A DNA stretch of 64,000 nt from Nannocystis sp. RBIL2 (GTDB lineage: Bacteria > Myxococcota_A > Polyangia > Nannocystales > Nannocystaceae): positions 4,324,001 through 4,388,000 of the forward strand of contig NZ_JAPNJW010000001.1 of NCBI RefSeq assembly GCF_026626745.1, written 5' to 3'. Within the stretch, counting starts at the first letter, position 1. Every line of letters begins with the position of its first letter. Positions 40,628-48,795 of this stretch are shown one piece after another. The position numbers were made by a program, and so were the translations under genes. The notes beneath the pieces were generated by a model, which was not told the origin of the DNA, did no database searches, and worked only from the letters and a program-made list of their open reading frames with translations.

Positions 40628-42337
40628 GTGTCACAAATGCCCGCCGTGCGGCGCAACCATCGCGCCGATATCCTGCCCGTACAAGAGTCGCCCCCGCCGT
40701 GGGGCCCGTCCGAGATCCGCTCGCTTCGGGACCGCTTGCGGCAAGCCGACGCCGATGGGCGCGGCCGAGCCGAGCCCGCGTGGGACCTCGTGGTCGTGGG
40801 GGCCGGGATCGCCGGCGCCGGGGTCGCCCGCGACGCCGCCCTCCGCGGTCTGCGGGTCCTCGTCGTCGAGGCGCGTGACCTGGCCTTCGGGACCTCCTCG
40901 CGCTCGAGCCGCCTGATCCACGGCGGCGTCCGCTACCTCGAGCAAGGCGAACTCGGCCTCGTCTACGAGGCGCTGCGCGAGCGGCGGCTGCTCTACAAGA
41001 TCGCCGGGCACATCGTTCAACCGGCGCGCTTCCTGTTCCCGGCCTACCGCGGCGACCGCCTGCCGCTGTGGAAACTGCGGATCGGCCTGTCGCTCTACGA
41101 CGCCCTCAGCCTCTACCGCAGCCACGGCCACCGCGTGCTGCGCCCCGCCGCCGCCCGCGCGCTCGAGCCGCTGCTCCGCGAAGAGGGCCTCCGCGGCGCG
41201 GTCACCTACGAGGACGCGGTCACCGACGACGCCCGCCTCACCCTCGCCACGCTGCAGGACGCCCGCCGCCACGGCGCGCAGGTCCTCACCTACGCGCCGG
41301 TGGTGGCGATCCGCCGCGAGGGCGAAGTCCAGGTCGTCGAACTCGAAGAGGGCCTCCGCGTGCGCGCGCGCAGCGTCGTCGTCGCCGCCGGGCCGTGGAC
41401 GTCGGAGCGGCTGCTCGGCGTCGCCGGCGCCCACTTGCTCGCCCTCTCGCGCGGCATCCACCTCGTCCTGCGCTCGGCCGACATCCCGATCCGCCAGCCC
41501 CTCGTCGTCCAGGCGCAGCAGGAGCGCCGGATCTTGTTCGTCGTGCCCTGGGGTCCGCGGACCTACCTCGGCACGACCGACACCGCCTACGAGGGCGACC
41601 CGGCCGCCGCCGGCGTCACCGGGGCCGACACCGACGAGCTGTTCGCCCTGATCGGCAAGGTCTTGCCGCGCGCGGACCTCGGCCAGAGCCGCATCGTCAG
41701 CGCCTGGTCCGGCGTGCGGCCGCTGGTGCGTGACGAGCATGCCGCTTCCGGCGACCCGACGGCCGAGATCTCCCGCAGCCACCGGATCCTCGAGACCGCG
41801 GAGGGCGTGATCGCCGTGGTCGGCGGCAAGCTGACGACCTACCGCTCGATGGCCGAGGAGACCGTCGACCGCGTCGTCCGCCGCTTGCGGCAACGCGGCC
41901 AGCTCCCGGCCGGGATCGGCCGCTGCCAGACCCACCGTTACCCGCTGGTGGCCGGCATGCCGCTCTCGGCCGAGGAGCTGCACGACCCTCGCCTGGGCGA
42001 TCTCGCTCAACGCCACGGCCCGCTCGCGCGGCAGCTGTACGCGCAGGTCCAGGCCGACCCGCGGCTCGGCGCCCGCATCATCCACGACCTGCCGTACTGC
42101 TGGGCGGAGGTCGAGCACGCCATCAGCCACGAGGGTGCCGTCCACCTCGAAGACATCCTGCGCAGGCGGATCCCCCTCGCCCTCACCGACGAGGGCCTCG
42201 GCGCCAGCGTCGCCCGCGAGGTCGCCACCCGCCTCGTCGAGGCCCGGGGCGGCAGCGCCGCGGACATCGAGGCCGAGCTGCAGCGCTACCGCGAGGCCAT
42301 GGTCGTCGAGACCGGCCGGACCCTCGGCCCCTGCTGA
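40628..42337 (+). CDS. glpD: Aerobic glycerol-3-phosphate dehydrogenase
   Basis: A 569-aa FAD-dependent enzyme that oxidises sn-glycerol 3-phosphate to dihydroxyacetone phosphate and feeds electrons to quinone at the inner membrane. The FAD motif LVVVGAGIAGAGVARDAALR is at about residues 53-72, followed by the GlpD/GlpA signature GTSSRSSRLIHGGVRYLE. IVSAWSGVRPLV and GGKLTTYRSMAE are also diagnostic. The C-terminal domain is of normal length. GTG at 40628 is chosen because TAGGCT (40614-40619) lies 8 nt upstream. A six-unit array of 14-bp repeats begins 4 nt after its stop. Confidence 0.94.
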   Translation: MSQMPAVRRNHRADILPVQESPPPWGPSEIRSLRDRLRQADADGRGRAEPAWDLVVVGAGIAGAGVARDAALRGLRVLVVEARDLAFGTSSRSSRLIHGGVRYLEQGELGLVYEALRERRLLYKIAGHIVQPARFLFPAYRGDRLPLWKLRIGLSLYDALSLYRSHGHRVLRPAAARALEPLLREEGLRGAVTYEDAVTDDARLTLATLQDARRHGAQVLTYAPVVAIRREGEVQVVELEEGLRVRARSVVVAAGPWTSERLLGVAGAHLLALSRGIHLVLRSADIPIRQPLVVQAQQERRILFVVPWGPRTYLGTTDTAYEGDPAAAGVTGADTDELFALIGKVLPRADLGQSRIVSAWSGVRPLVRDEHAASGDPTAEISRSHRILETAEGVIAVVGGKLTTYRSMAEETVDRVVRRLRQRGQLPAGIGRCQTHRYPLVAGMPLSAEELHDPRLGDLAQRHGPLARQLYAQVQADPRLGARIIHDLPYCWAEVEHAISHEGAVHLEDILRRRIPLALTDEGLGASVAREVATRLVEARGGSAADIEAELQRYREAMVVETGRTLGPC

Positions 42338-42340
42338 GGC

Positions 42341-42424
42341 TGTCCCGACGAACCTGTCCCCTTGGACATGCTCTTTAAAGCATGCGCAAAGGGACATGCT
42401 CCTGCGAGCATGTCCCCCGATCGA
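42341..42424. repeat. Six abutting 14-bp units between convergent genes
   Basis: TGTCC-CGAC-GAACC, TGTCC-CCTT-GGACA, TGCTC-TTTA-AAGCA, TGCGC-AAAG-GGACA, TGCTC-CTGC-GAGCA and TGTCC-CCCG-ATCGA with no spacing and no indel. The fifth unit extends to an 11-bp perfect stem (42391-42416, arm GGGACATGCTC). It starts just after glpD. Confidence 0.9.
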
Positions 42425-42486
42425 TCAGCGCTCGCCTGTGCGGTCGGGCTCGCCGCTCACGGCGCGCGCCATTGCGACGCGCCAGC

Positions 42487-42732
42487 TCAGCCGCCGAGCA
42501 GGCCGGCGAGGCCGGTGACTGCCCAGGCGATCCAGCCGTCGGGGTAGTGGGCGCCGACCAGCACGCCGCCGCCGAAGATCCCGCCGAACACGAGGCTCGG
42601 CACGCCGACCCAGCCGATGAACCACGCCACGCGGGACGGCGGCGCCTCTTCTTCCTCGCGCTTGGCGGGCTGGTTGCCCGGGGGGTCCTGCCGCTTGGGG
42701 CTGTTCTGGGGGGCGCGGGCGGGGGCGGCCAT
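42487..42732 (-). CDS. Small Pro-rich membrane protein (81 aa)
   Basis: An 81-aa protein: a charged N-terminus (APQNSPKRQDPPGNQPAKRE) followed by two hydrophobic helices (VAWFIGWVGVPSLVFGGIFG and GVLVGAHYPDGWIAWAVTGL). I recognise no family. It starts 1 nt after the stop of the upstream gene, with a good ribosome-binding sequence (GGAGAG) inside that gene, so the two form an operon. Confidence 0.7.
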   Translation of the reverse strand: MAAPARAPQNSPKRQDPPGNQPAKREEEEAPPSRVAWFIGWVGVPSLVFGGIFGGGVLVGAHYPDGWIAWAVTGLAGLLGG

Positions 42733-42733
42733 C

Positions 42734-43711
42734 TCAGTTCTCTCCTTCGGGCGCGGCCTCGTCGGCCGGCTGCGGGGGGGCGTCCTCGACGACTTCGGCG
42801 GTGAAGGGCAGGTGCTTGCGCTCGAGCAAGATCCGCCGCTCCTCGGCCGAGAATCCGATCGGGTCGGCGTCGACGGCGACAGGGTCGCTGCCCATCGCCT
42901 GGGTGACCGCGCGCAGCAGGCTGCGGAGGTGCGGCGCGGGCGACGTCGGGTCTGAGCTGAACGCGATCGCGGCGGTCGCGTGGTGCTTGGCGGTGGTCGG
43001 GCCGGCCTGCACGGGCGTGCGGATGCTGCGGCCGCCGAGGCCGAGCACCAGGTCGGCGCCGTCGTTGCCGACCCGCTCGAGGTCGGCGAAGGCAACCTGT
43101 CCCGAAGACCAGGCGGTCGGCCAGGCGACCACCCCGCGCAGCTCGAGCTCGACCCCGAGCTCGCGCAGCAGCACCTGAGAGGCCCAGCGGACGTGGCGCT
43201 CGGCGTAGTCGATCCAGTCGCTGCGGCGGTCGAACACCTCCTCGTCGACCACCACCTTGACGCGCAGCTTGAGCGGCTCGCCGAGGCGGGCCTGCAGCTC
43301 GGGGGGCAGCGGCGCCGGCTCGGCGACCGCGACCGGGAGGCCGGCCGCGGGCGGCGGCGGCGTCTCGACCGGCTTCGGCGGCGTCTCGACCGGCTTCGGC
43401 GTCGGCTCGGGCGTGGTCGTCGGCTCCGGCTTCGCGGGCTCGGGCGTGGTCGTCGGCTCCGGCTTCGGCGGCTCCGGCTTCGGCGGCTCCGGCTTCGGAG
43501 GTTCCGGCTTCGTCGTGTCCGACGTGGGCTTGCTCGGTTCGCCGGGGACCGTCACGTCGAGGCCGAGCCAGTCGCGCTCGATCGAGAGGATCGTCGTCCG
43601 GTGCCCGTGGCCGACGTAGACGCCGGCGCCGAACAGGCCGACGACGAAGGCGACGGGCAGGCCGATGAGGACGGCCAGCTTGCCGAGACTCTTGAGACGC
43701 GTCGCGCTCAT
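42734..43711 (-). CDS. Membrane-anchored protein with Pro/Glu-rich stalk
   Basis: A 325-aa protein of unknown function. An N-terminal helix (LAVLIGLPVAFVVGLFGAGV) anchors it. A stalk of KPEPP and TTTPEP repeats (about residues 65-120) follows, then a globular domain (EPLKLRVKVVVDEEVFDRRS ... HVRWASQVLLRELGVELELR). This domain recalls the first half of metzincin peptidases, but no HExxH motif is present, so I assign no activity. A TATACT -10 (43724-43729) lies 12 nt upstream. The repeat 14-mer TGTCCCGAAGACCA at 43098-43111 is in frame and encodes the SSGQV segment. Confidence 0.72.
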   Translation of the reverse strand: MSATRLKSLGKLAVLIGLPVAFVVGLFGAGVYVGHGHRTTILSIERDWLGLDVTVPGEPSKPTSDTTKPEPPKPEPPKPEPPKPEPTTTPEPAKPEPTTTPEPTPKPVETPPKPVETPPPPAAGLPVAVAEPAPLPPELQARLGEPLKLRVKVVVDEEVFDRRSDWIDYAERHVRWASQVLLRELGVELELRGVVAWPTAWSSGQVAFADLERVGNDGADLVLGLGGRSIRTPVQAGPTTAKHHATAAIAFSSDPTSPAPHLRSLLRAVTQAMGSDPVAVDADPIGFSAEERRILLERKHLPFTAEVVEDAPPQPADEAAPEGEN

Positions 43712-43723
43712 ACCTGTGGAGGC

Positions 43724-43729
43724 AGTATA
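43724..43729 (-). promoter_or_regulatory. -10 element TATACT
   Basis: TATACT on the minus strand, 12 nt before the ATG at 43711. It is the closest match to a consensus -10 seen in the window. No clear -35 is present at the usual distance. Initiation would give a very short leader. Confidence 0.5.
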
Positions 43730-43819
43730 CTGCGTCCTTCAAAAGGACCAGGCCGGGCCGCGAGATCGGCGAGAATTCGCCGTCCTCGCCGACTCCGGCC
43801 GGGCCACGGGCGCACTCGC

Positions 43820-44830
43820 TCAGAGCCCGTCGAGCGCGCTCTCCGAAATGACGCAGCTCTTCGGGTCGCCGAAGCCGTAGCCGGGCGCTTCGAGCGCATA
43901 GGGCTCGTTCAGCGAACGCCACGTGAGGAAGCCGTCGCTACCCTGGCACTCGTCGAGAAACAAGTCGCCGTGCTTCAAATCGCCGACGCCGTCGACCTCG
44001 AGGATGCTGCCGCGCGCCCGGCCGTTGCCCTCGCCGTCCCAGGCCGCCTGCACGCTCGCCTTCTCCTGCTCCGGCCCGCTCCAGCCGTAGTCGTCCCACT
44101 CGCCGTACAGCGTCAAGTCGAAGGTCCCGCCGCCCTTCGCATCGCGGGTGTAGCTGTACTTGTCGTCGCTGTAGAACACGTCGTCGTCGAGGTAGCCGAG
44201 GTACTCGAAGCTGACCGCCTTGAAGTCGAGGTCGATGCGCTTCTCCTCGGTCTCGACGTCGCGCTCGAAGGTGACCTCCACGAACCCGCCGATCACGCTC
44301 ATGTCGGCGTCGGGGCCCTTCATCTCCGGGTACTTCTCGACCACGTCGAAGTCCATCTTGAAGCCGCCGCTGCGCTTGCTGTCGTCCTTGTGCAGGTCGC
44401 CCGCCATCAGCAGCGCCATCTCGTCCTGCGCCTTCGCGTCGCGGCTGCCGACGTAGATCTGGTAGTTCGCGCCGTCCTCGAGCGTCTCGACGCGGACCAG
44501 CCACGCCAGGTCGCGGCCGTCGTTGTCGGCGTACGGTCCGTAGATGCGGGTGTTGCCGTCGCGCTCGGTCGGCTGCACGTCGTCGAGGTAGGCGATCACG
44601 CGCGCGCAGTGCTCGACCAGCACCGTCACCCAGCGGTTGACCTGCCCGGCCGTGTAGTCGACGCCGATGTGCAGGGCTCCGCGGACCTGGCCGCCCTCGC
44701 GCGCCGCGATCGACTCCGGCAGGTCGAGCCGTACGTCGTCAGCCTCGACGAAGGGCGTGTCCTCGTGGGTGAAGAAACAGCCGGTGGACAGGGCCGCGGA
44801 CAGGGCGAACAGCGGGGCGAGGCGAGTCAT
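43820..44830 (-). CDS. Hypothetical lipoprotein
   Basis: A 336-aa lipoprotein (signal MTRLAPLFALSAALSTGC, Cys18). The mature part is acidic and beta-rich (EADDVRLDLPESIAAREGGQ, FDLTLYGEWDDYGWSGPE) with few Cys. I recognise no family. TAGAGG lies 7 nt before the ATG. It probably stays in the periplasm or on the outer membrane. Confidence 0.75.
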   Translation of the reverse strand: MTRLAPLFALSAALSTGCFFTHEDTPFVEADDVRLDLPESIAAREGGQVRGALHIGVDYTAGQVNRWVTVLVEHCARVIAYLDDVQPTERDGNTRIYGPYADNDGRDLAWLVRVETLEDGANYQIYVGSRDAKAQDEMALLMAGDLHKDDSKRSGGFKMDFDVVEKYPEMKGPDADMSVIGGFVEVTFERDVETEEKRIDLDFKAVSFEYLGYLDDDVFYSDDKYSYTRDAKGGGTFDLTLYGEWDDYGWSGPEQEKASVQAAWDGEGNGRARGSILEVDGVGDLKHGDLFLDECQGSDGFLTWRSLNEPYALEAPGYGFGDPKSCVISESALDGL

Positions 44831-44928
44831 GCCGGCCCCTCTAGCGGAGAGCGTTCCACCCGCCGCGGGCGGTTTTCACCAGCGATCGCGGGCGCTTGCC
44901 GCTGCGCGTGAAATCGCGCCGCCGGGCT

Positions 44929-44943
44929 GTGGCGAGACGCCAC
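44929..44943 (-). terminator. Hairpin after the ABC permease gene
   Basis: GTGGCG-AGA-CGCCAC (6-bp stem, 3-nt loop) begins 15 nt past the stop of the minus-strand permease gene. No T-tract. Confidence 0.3.
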
Positions 44944-44958
44944 GCCGCGGCGCGCCAC

Positions 44959-46335
44959 TCATCGGCCGGTGAGGACCGCCGCCGGGTCCATGCGCGCGGC
45001 CCTGCGGGCGGGCAGCCACGCCCCGAGGACGCAGAACCCCGCGGCGAAGCCGAGCGCGAGCGCCACGAGGTCGACGCTGAACGCGAAGTAGGTCTCGGGC
45101 TTGTACGGGAAGTCGGGCAGGTGCTGCGCCGAGACGTAGTCGAACACGCGGCTGGCCGCGTACGCCAGGCAGACGCCGATCGCCCCCGCGAGCAGGCCGA
45201 CGCACGCCGCCTCGCCGAGGATGATGCGCTGGATGTCCGAGCGACGGGCCCCGACCGCGCGCATGATCCCGATCTCCCGCTGGCGCTCGTACACCAGCAT
45301 GAAGAACACGTGCATGATGTTGACCGCGGCGATGCCGACGATGATCGTCGACAGCAGGCTGAACACCAGCACGAACACGCTGATGAGGAAGCCCGCCTGC
45401 TCGGCCCCGCCGTCGGTGACCTCGAAGCCGAGCTCCTCGATCGCCTTGGCGACCGTGGCGACCTGGTCCTTGCTCTCGATCTTGATGATGATCGAGTGGT
45501 AGCGGGTCGCCGCCTCGGGCGAGCCGAAGTGGACGTTGTAGCGCGCCACCTGCGACAGCGGCAGCGTCACCCCCAGCGGCACCGCCTTGTCGGAGAAGCC
45601 GACCAGCTTGAGCCGCTCGAACAGCAGCTCGTCCTTCTCGGCCGCCTGCACCATCGACGCCCCGACCCGCATCTCGAGCGACACGCCGACGAGGTAGTCC
45701 GGGTTGAGCCGCGGCAGGTTGTAGGCCCGGCGCAGCGAGCCGTTGTAGATCTCGAGCATGTGCGGCGAGGCGATCACCGGCACGTAGTCGCGGCACACCT
45801 TGCCCGGACCGCCGCGGTAGGGCTTGCCGCAGTACATGTCCTTCCCGCACGCCGAGTCGTCGGTGCAGGCCGTCGGCGCGGCCGCCGGCTCGGGCACCTC
45901 GCGGAACTGATCCGCCCCGGAGAAGTCGCCCTGCACCAGCGCCGGGTCGACGCCGTCGATGATGAGCTCGGTGCGGATGTCGTTGCCGATGATCTCCTTG
46001 CCGCCGAGCCCGATCGCCGGGGCCGTCAGCTTCATCTTCGGGTAGACCCCGCGCACGCCCGCGACCCCGCGCAGCTGCTGCGCCGCCGCCTCGTCGAGCA
46101 CGTCGCTGGCGAGCCCGAGGCTGACCGGGCCGACGTCGAGCGACATCGACTTCGCTATCACCTCGAGCTGGTCGAGCGGGAAGATCTTGCCGAGCACGAC
46201 CTCGCGCACGCCGGCGCCGAGGGCCAGGAAGAACGCGAACGCGGCGATGCCGACGATCACGCCGACCGACGCCAGCGCGAAGTGGACCGCGTTGTTGCGC
46301 AGGTTGCCGCGGACGATCGCACCGATGCTGCTCAC
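44959..46335 (-). CDS. FtsX/LolC-type ABC transporter permease
   Basis: A 458-aa permease of the MacB/LolC/FtsX superfamily. One N-terminal helix (FALASVGVIVGIAAFAFFLAL), a periplasmic domain of about 260 residues, and three C-terminal helices (ISVFVLVFSLLSTIIVGIAA, then VGLLAGAIGVCLAYAASRVF and LVALALGFAAGFCVLGAWLP). The cytoplasmic signature YERQREIGIMRAVGARRSDI fits the family. The periplasmic domain carries an uncommon four-Cys insert (ACTDDSACGKDMYCGKP ... KVC). It overlaps the ATPase gene by 4 nt (ATGA). Substrate may be lipoproteins or peptides. Confidence 0.88.
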   Translation of the reverse strand: MSSIGAIVRGNLRNNAVHFALASVGVIVGIAAFAFFLALGAGVREVVLGKIFPLDQLEVIAKSMSLDVGPVSLGLASDVLDEAAAQQLRGVAGVRGVYPKMKLTAPAIGLGGKEIIGNDIRTELIIDGVDPALVQGDFSGADQFREVPEPAAAPTACTDDSACGKDMYCGKPYRGGPGKVCRDYVPVIASPHMLEIYNGSLRRAYNLPRLNPDYLVGVSLEMRVGASMVQAAEKDELLFERLKLVGFSDKAVPLGVTLPLSQVARYNVHFGSPEAATRYHSIIIKIESKDQVATVAKAIEELGFEVTDGGAEQAGFLISVFVLVFSLLSTIIVGIAAVNIMHVFFMLVYERQREIGIMRAVGARRSDIQRIILGEAACVGLLAGAIGVCLAYAASRVFDYVSAQHLPDFPYKPETYFAFSVDLVALALGFAAGFCVLGAWLPARRAARMDPAAVLTGR

Positions 46336-47051
46336 GCGCGCACCTCCTCGCCGCCGCCGGGGTTCGGCGCCAGATCGACCACGCCGTCCTTGATCTCGAT
46401 CACCCGGTCGGCCGCCGCGGCGATCGTCGGATCGTGCGTCACGATCATCAGCGTCACCCCCGACTCGTCGCGCAGCCTGCGGAACAGCGCGATGATGGCG
46501 CCCGCCGAGGCGCTGTCGAGGTTGCCGGTCGGCTCGTCGCAGATGAGCAGCTGCGGCTTGTGGTAGAGCGCCCGCGCGATCGCCAGCCGCTGCTTCTGCC
46601 CGCCCGACAGCGTGCCCGGCCGGGTGCCGATCTTGTCGGCGATGCCGACGGTCTCCATCAGCTCGCGCGCGCGGGCCAGCCGCGCCTCCTTGCTCTCCTT
46701 GCCGCTGGCGCGGAACAGCCCCGGCAGGGCCACGTTGTCCTCGCAGCTCAGGTGGTCGAGCAGGTGGAAGGCCTGGAACACGAAGCCGATGGTCGCGTTG
46801 CGGTAGGCGCTGAGCTCGGCGTCCGACAGCGTGCGCAGCTCCTTGCCCGCGACCTTGAGCTCGCCGGAGTAGTCGCTGTCGAGCCCGCCGAGCAGCGCCA
46901 GCAGCGTGCTCTTGCCGCTGCCCGAGCGGCCGATCACCGCCGCGAACTCGCCGTCGGCCACGTCGAAGTCGACGCCGCGGAGCACCGGCAGTTCGCCCGA
47001 CCGTGCGCCGGCGAGGCGGTAGCTCTTGCGGATGCCGCGGGCGCGGATCAT
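46332..47051 (-). CDS. LolD/MacB-type ABC transporter ATPase
   Basis: A 239-aa ATPase that powers the overlapping FtsX-type permease. Walker A GRSGSGKSTLLALL is at about residues 41-54; the family Q-loop is GFVFQAFHLL, the signature LSGGQKQRLAIARAL, Walker B LLICDEPTGNLD, and the switch His is in IVTHDP. Length and motifs fit the LolD/MacB/FtsE subfamily, which drives mechanotransmission rather than ordinary import. Its ATG lies near 47051 and its stop overlaps the permease ATG. Confidence 0.93.
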   Translation of the reverse strand: MIRARGIRKSYRLAGARSGELPVLRGVDFDVADGEFAAVIGRSGSGKSTLLALLGGLDSDYSGELKVAGKELRTLSDAELSAYRNATIGFVFQAFHLLDHLSCEDNVALPGLFRASGKESKEARLARARELMETVGIADKIGTRPGTLSGGQKQRLAIARALYHKPQLLICDEPTGNLDSASAGAIIALFRRLRDESGVTLMIVTHDPTIAAAADRVIEIKDGVVDLAPNPGGGEEVRA

Positions 47052-47096
47052 CGCGGTGGACGCTACTCGCTGCGGGCGATCGCGGTCAACCCCCGC

Positions 47097-47885
47097 TCAG
47101 GGCGTGGGCTCGCGGCGGGCCTGCCCGTAGGCGACGATCGAGAAGATTCCCCCGTGTGGGTCGCTCAGCACCGCGAAGCGGCCGACCGGCGGGATGTCGC
47201 TCGGGGCGACCACAATCGCGCCGCCGAGCCGCGCCGCGAGGGCCGCGCCCTCGTCGCAGTCCTCGACCCGGAAGTACGTCATCCAGTGCGACGCCATCGA
47301 GCCCCACGCCTCGGTCATCTGCAGCATCCCGCCGACCTTGCGCTCGCCGACGAAGAAGTCGGTGTAGTGCGTCGACTCCACCGCCCGCTCGGCCCGCCGC
47401 CAGCCGATGACGTCGCTGTAGAAGACACCGGCCTCGTCCGCGTCGCGCGTGTTGAGCTCCCACCAGCACATCGTCGCCGGCTCGTCGATGAGCCCGGCGC
47501 CGGCGTGGTTCACCGCCTGCCACAACGCCAGCCGCGCCCCGCTCGGGTCCGCCAGCACCGCCAAGCGGCCCGAGTCGTACACCTCCCGCGGCGGCACGAT
47601 CACCTGCCCGCCGCGCGGCTCGACCCGCGCCACCGCACGGTCGATCGAGTCGACGTTGACGAACGGCACCCACCGCGGCACCTCGCCGCGCGCCTCCTCG
47701 TCGGCCCGCATGCGGTGGATCGCGACCACGTCGCGCCCGCGCTTGGTGAGGATCGTGTAGCCCTTGCCGTGGTGGATCCCGAGGTCGAACAGCCCGCTGT
47801 AGAACCGCGTCGTCACCGCCGGCTCCGGACTGCCGAGCTCGGCCCAGCAGAAGCTCCCGTGCTTGTAGCGATCGACGACCGTCAC
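47097..47885 (-). CDS. Two-domain VOC (glyoxalase-fold) protein
   Basis: A 262-aa protein made of two vicinal-oxygen-chelate domains. Domain 1 opens with HGSFCWAELGSPEPAVTTRF and closes with LAVLADPSGARLALWQ. Domain 2 opens with CWWELNTRDADEAGVFYSDV and closes with FAVLSDPHGGIFSIVA. Each shows the beta-alpha-beta-beta-beta layout of the family (compare the CFP-30-like hydroxylase and dioxygenase-like proteins of actinobacteria). Metal ligands cannot be fixed. GTG start at 47885 with TAGGTT 7 nt upstream. Confidence 0.85.
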   Translation of the reverse strand: MTVVDRYKHGSFCWAELGSPEPAVTTRFYSGLFDLGIHHGKGYTILTKRGRDVVAIHRMRADEEARGEVPRWVPFVNVDSIDRAVARVEPRGGQVIVPPREVYDSGRLAVLADPSGARLALWQAVNHAGAGLIDEPATMCWWELNTRDADEAGVFYSDVIGWRRAERAVESTHYTDFFVGERKVGGMLQMTEAWGSMASHWMTYFRVEDCDEGAALAARLGGAIVVAPSDIPPVGRFAVLSDPHGGIFSIVAYGQARREPTP

Positions 47886-47941
47886 CTCAGGCAACCTACC
47901 AAACCGGCTCGGATCCGCCCAAGCGTTTTCGAGCCGCGACG

Positions 47942-48658
47942 TCAGCGCGCCGCGATGAGTCCGAACACGAACTCCCGGGGACATCCGGACCCCGGCAGGT
48001 TCGCCCGGGCCGCCTCGACGTAGGCCATAAACGCCCCTTCGTCCCCGGCCGCCGAAGATGTCCCATCGTACAGGCGGAGCGGCGCGCCGCCCGAGAGCTG
48101 CAGGTCCAGCGCGGCGCGGCGGGATTCCCCACAAGCTGTCTCTTCGACCATGCACGTGCCGGCCGCCTCGCGCCACGCGAACGGCGCGGCCCACCCGCCG
48201 CCCTCCGGCGGATCGACGCGCGCGCCGACGACCGCCGCCAGCAGCAGCGCCCCGCCCGCGTCCTCGACCCGCAGCCACACGTCCGGGTCGTTCGCCGCCT
48301 CGCCCGGCGCGACGATCGAGCGGATCTTCAGCACCTGCCCCGCCGCGAAACCATCGCCGGCCGGCGCCGGGTCGGCCTCGACGAACAGCCGCGCCGCCTC
48401 CCCGTCGCACATGAGCTCGAGGACGCGAGACCCCGGGTCCCCGCTCGCCGCCTGCACCTCGCACCTCAGCTCGGCGCTCGGCTCGCCCGGCATCGGCTCG
48501 AGCGCCGCGCGGAAAAACGCAGCCTCCGTCGGCACACAAGGTGAGAGCTCGGGCCCCGCCTCGTCGGGCGGCAAGATGTCGTCGCTGGGCGCCGCGACCT
48601 CGCAGGCCGCCAGCAGGAGCCCCGCCGCGCAACGTCGTCCTCGCCCGCCGGCCGCCAC
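47942..48658 (-). CDS. Hypothetical lipoprotein
   Basis: A 238-aa lipoprotein (signal with LLLAAC, Cys19). The mature part has paired Cys (SPCVPTEAAFF, LRCEVQAASG, LMCDGEAARL, GTCMVEETACGE) and beta-rich sequence. I recognise no family. GTG at 48658 is chosen: it gives a compact signal and has TAAATT 7 nt upstream (48666-48671). A variant 14-bp unit, TGTCT-CTTC-GACCA, lies at 48137-48150 in frame. Confidence 0.72.
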   Translation of the reverse strand: MAAGGRGRRCAAGLLLAACEVAAPSDDILPPDEAGPELSPCVPTEAAFFRAALEPMPGEPSAELRCEVQAASGDPGSRVLELMCDGEAARLFVEADPAPAGDGFAAGQVLKIRSIVAPGEAANDPDVWLRVEDAGGALLLAAVVGARVDPPEGGGWAAPFAWREAAGTCMVEETACGESRRAALDLQLSGGAPLRLYDGTSSAAGDEGAFMAYVEAARANLPGSGCPREFVFGLIAAR

Positions 48659-48689
48659 CTCCGCCAATTTAGCCGGCCGCCGGTGGGCC

Positions 48690-48703
48690 TGTCCACAAGG
48701 ACA
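48690..48703. repeat. Single 14-bp palindrome between divergent genes
   Basis: TGTCC-ACAA-GGACA, fully paired, in the short spacer between two lipoprotein genes transcribed away from each other. One of few fully intergenic copies not at a 3' end. Confidence 0.6.
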
Positions 48704-48795
48704 TACGAGGGCTCGGGCCGATCCCGGGCGCAGGCGCGGACCCTGGCGTCCGCCTGGATCTTGTCGGGCCGTGGCGACCGCGGCACCATCGAACC

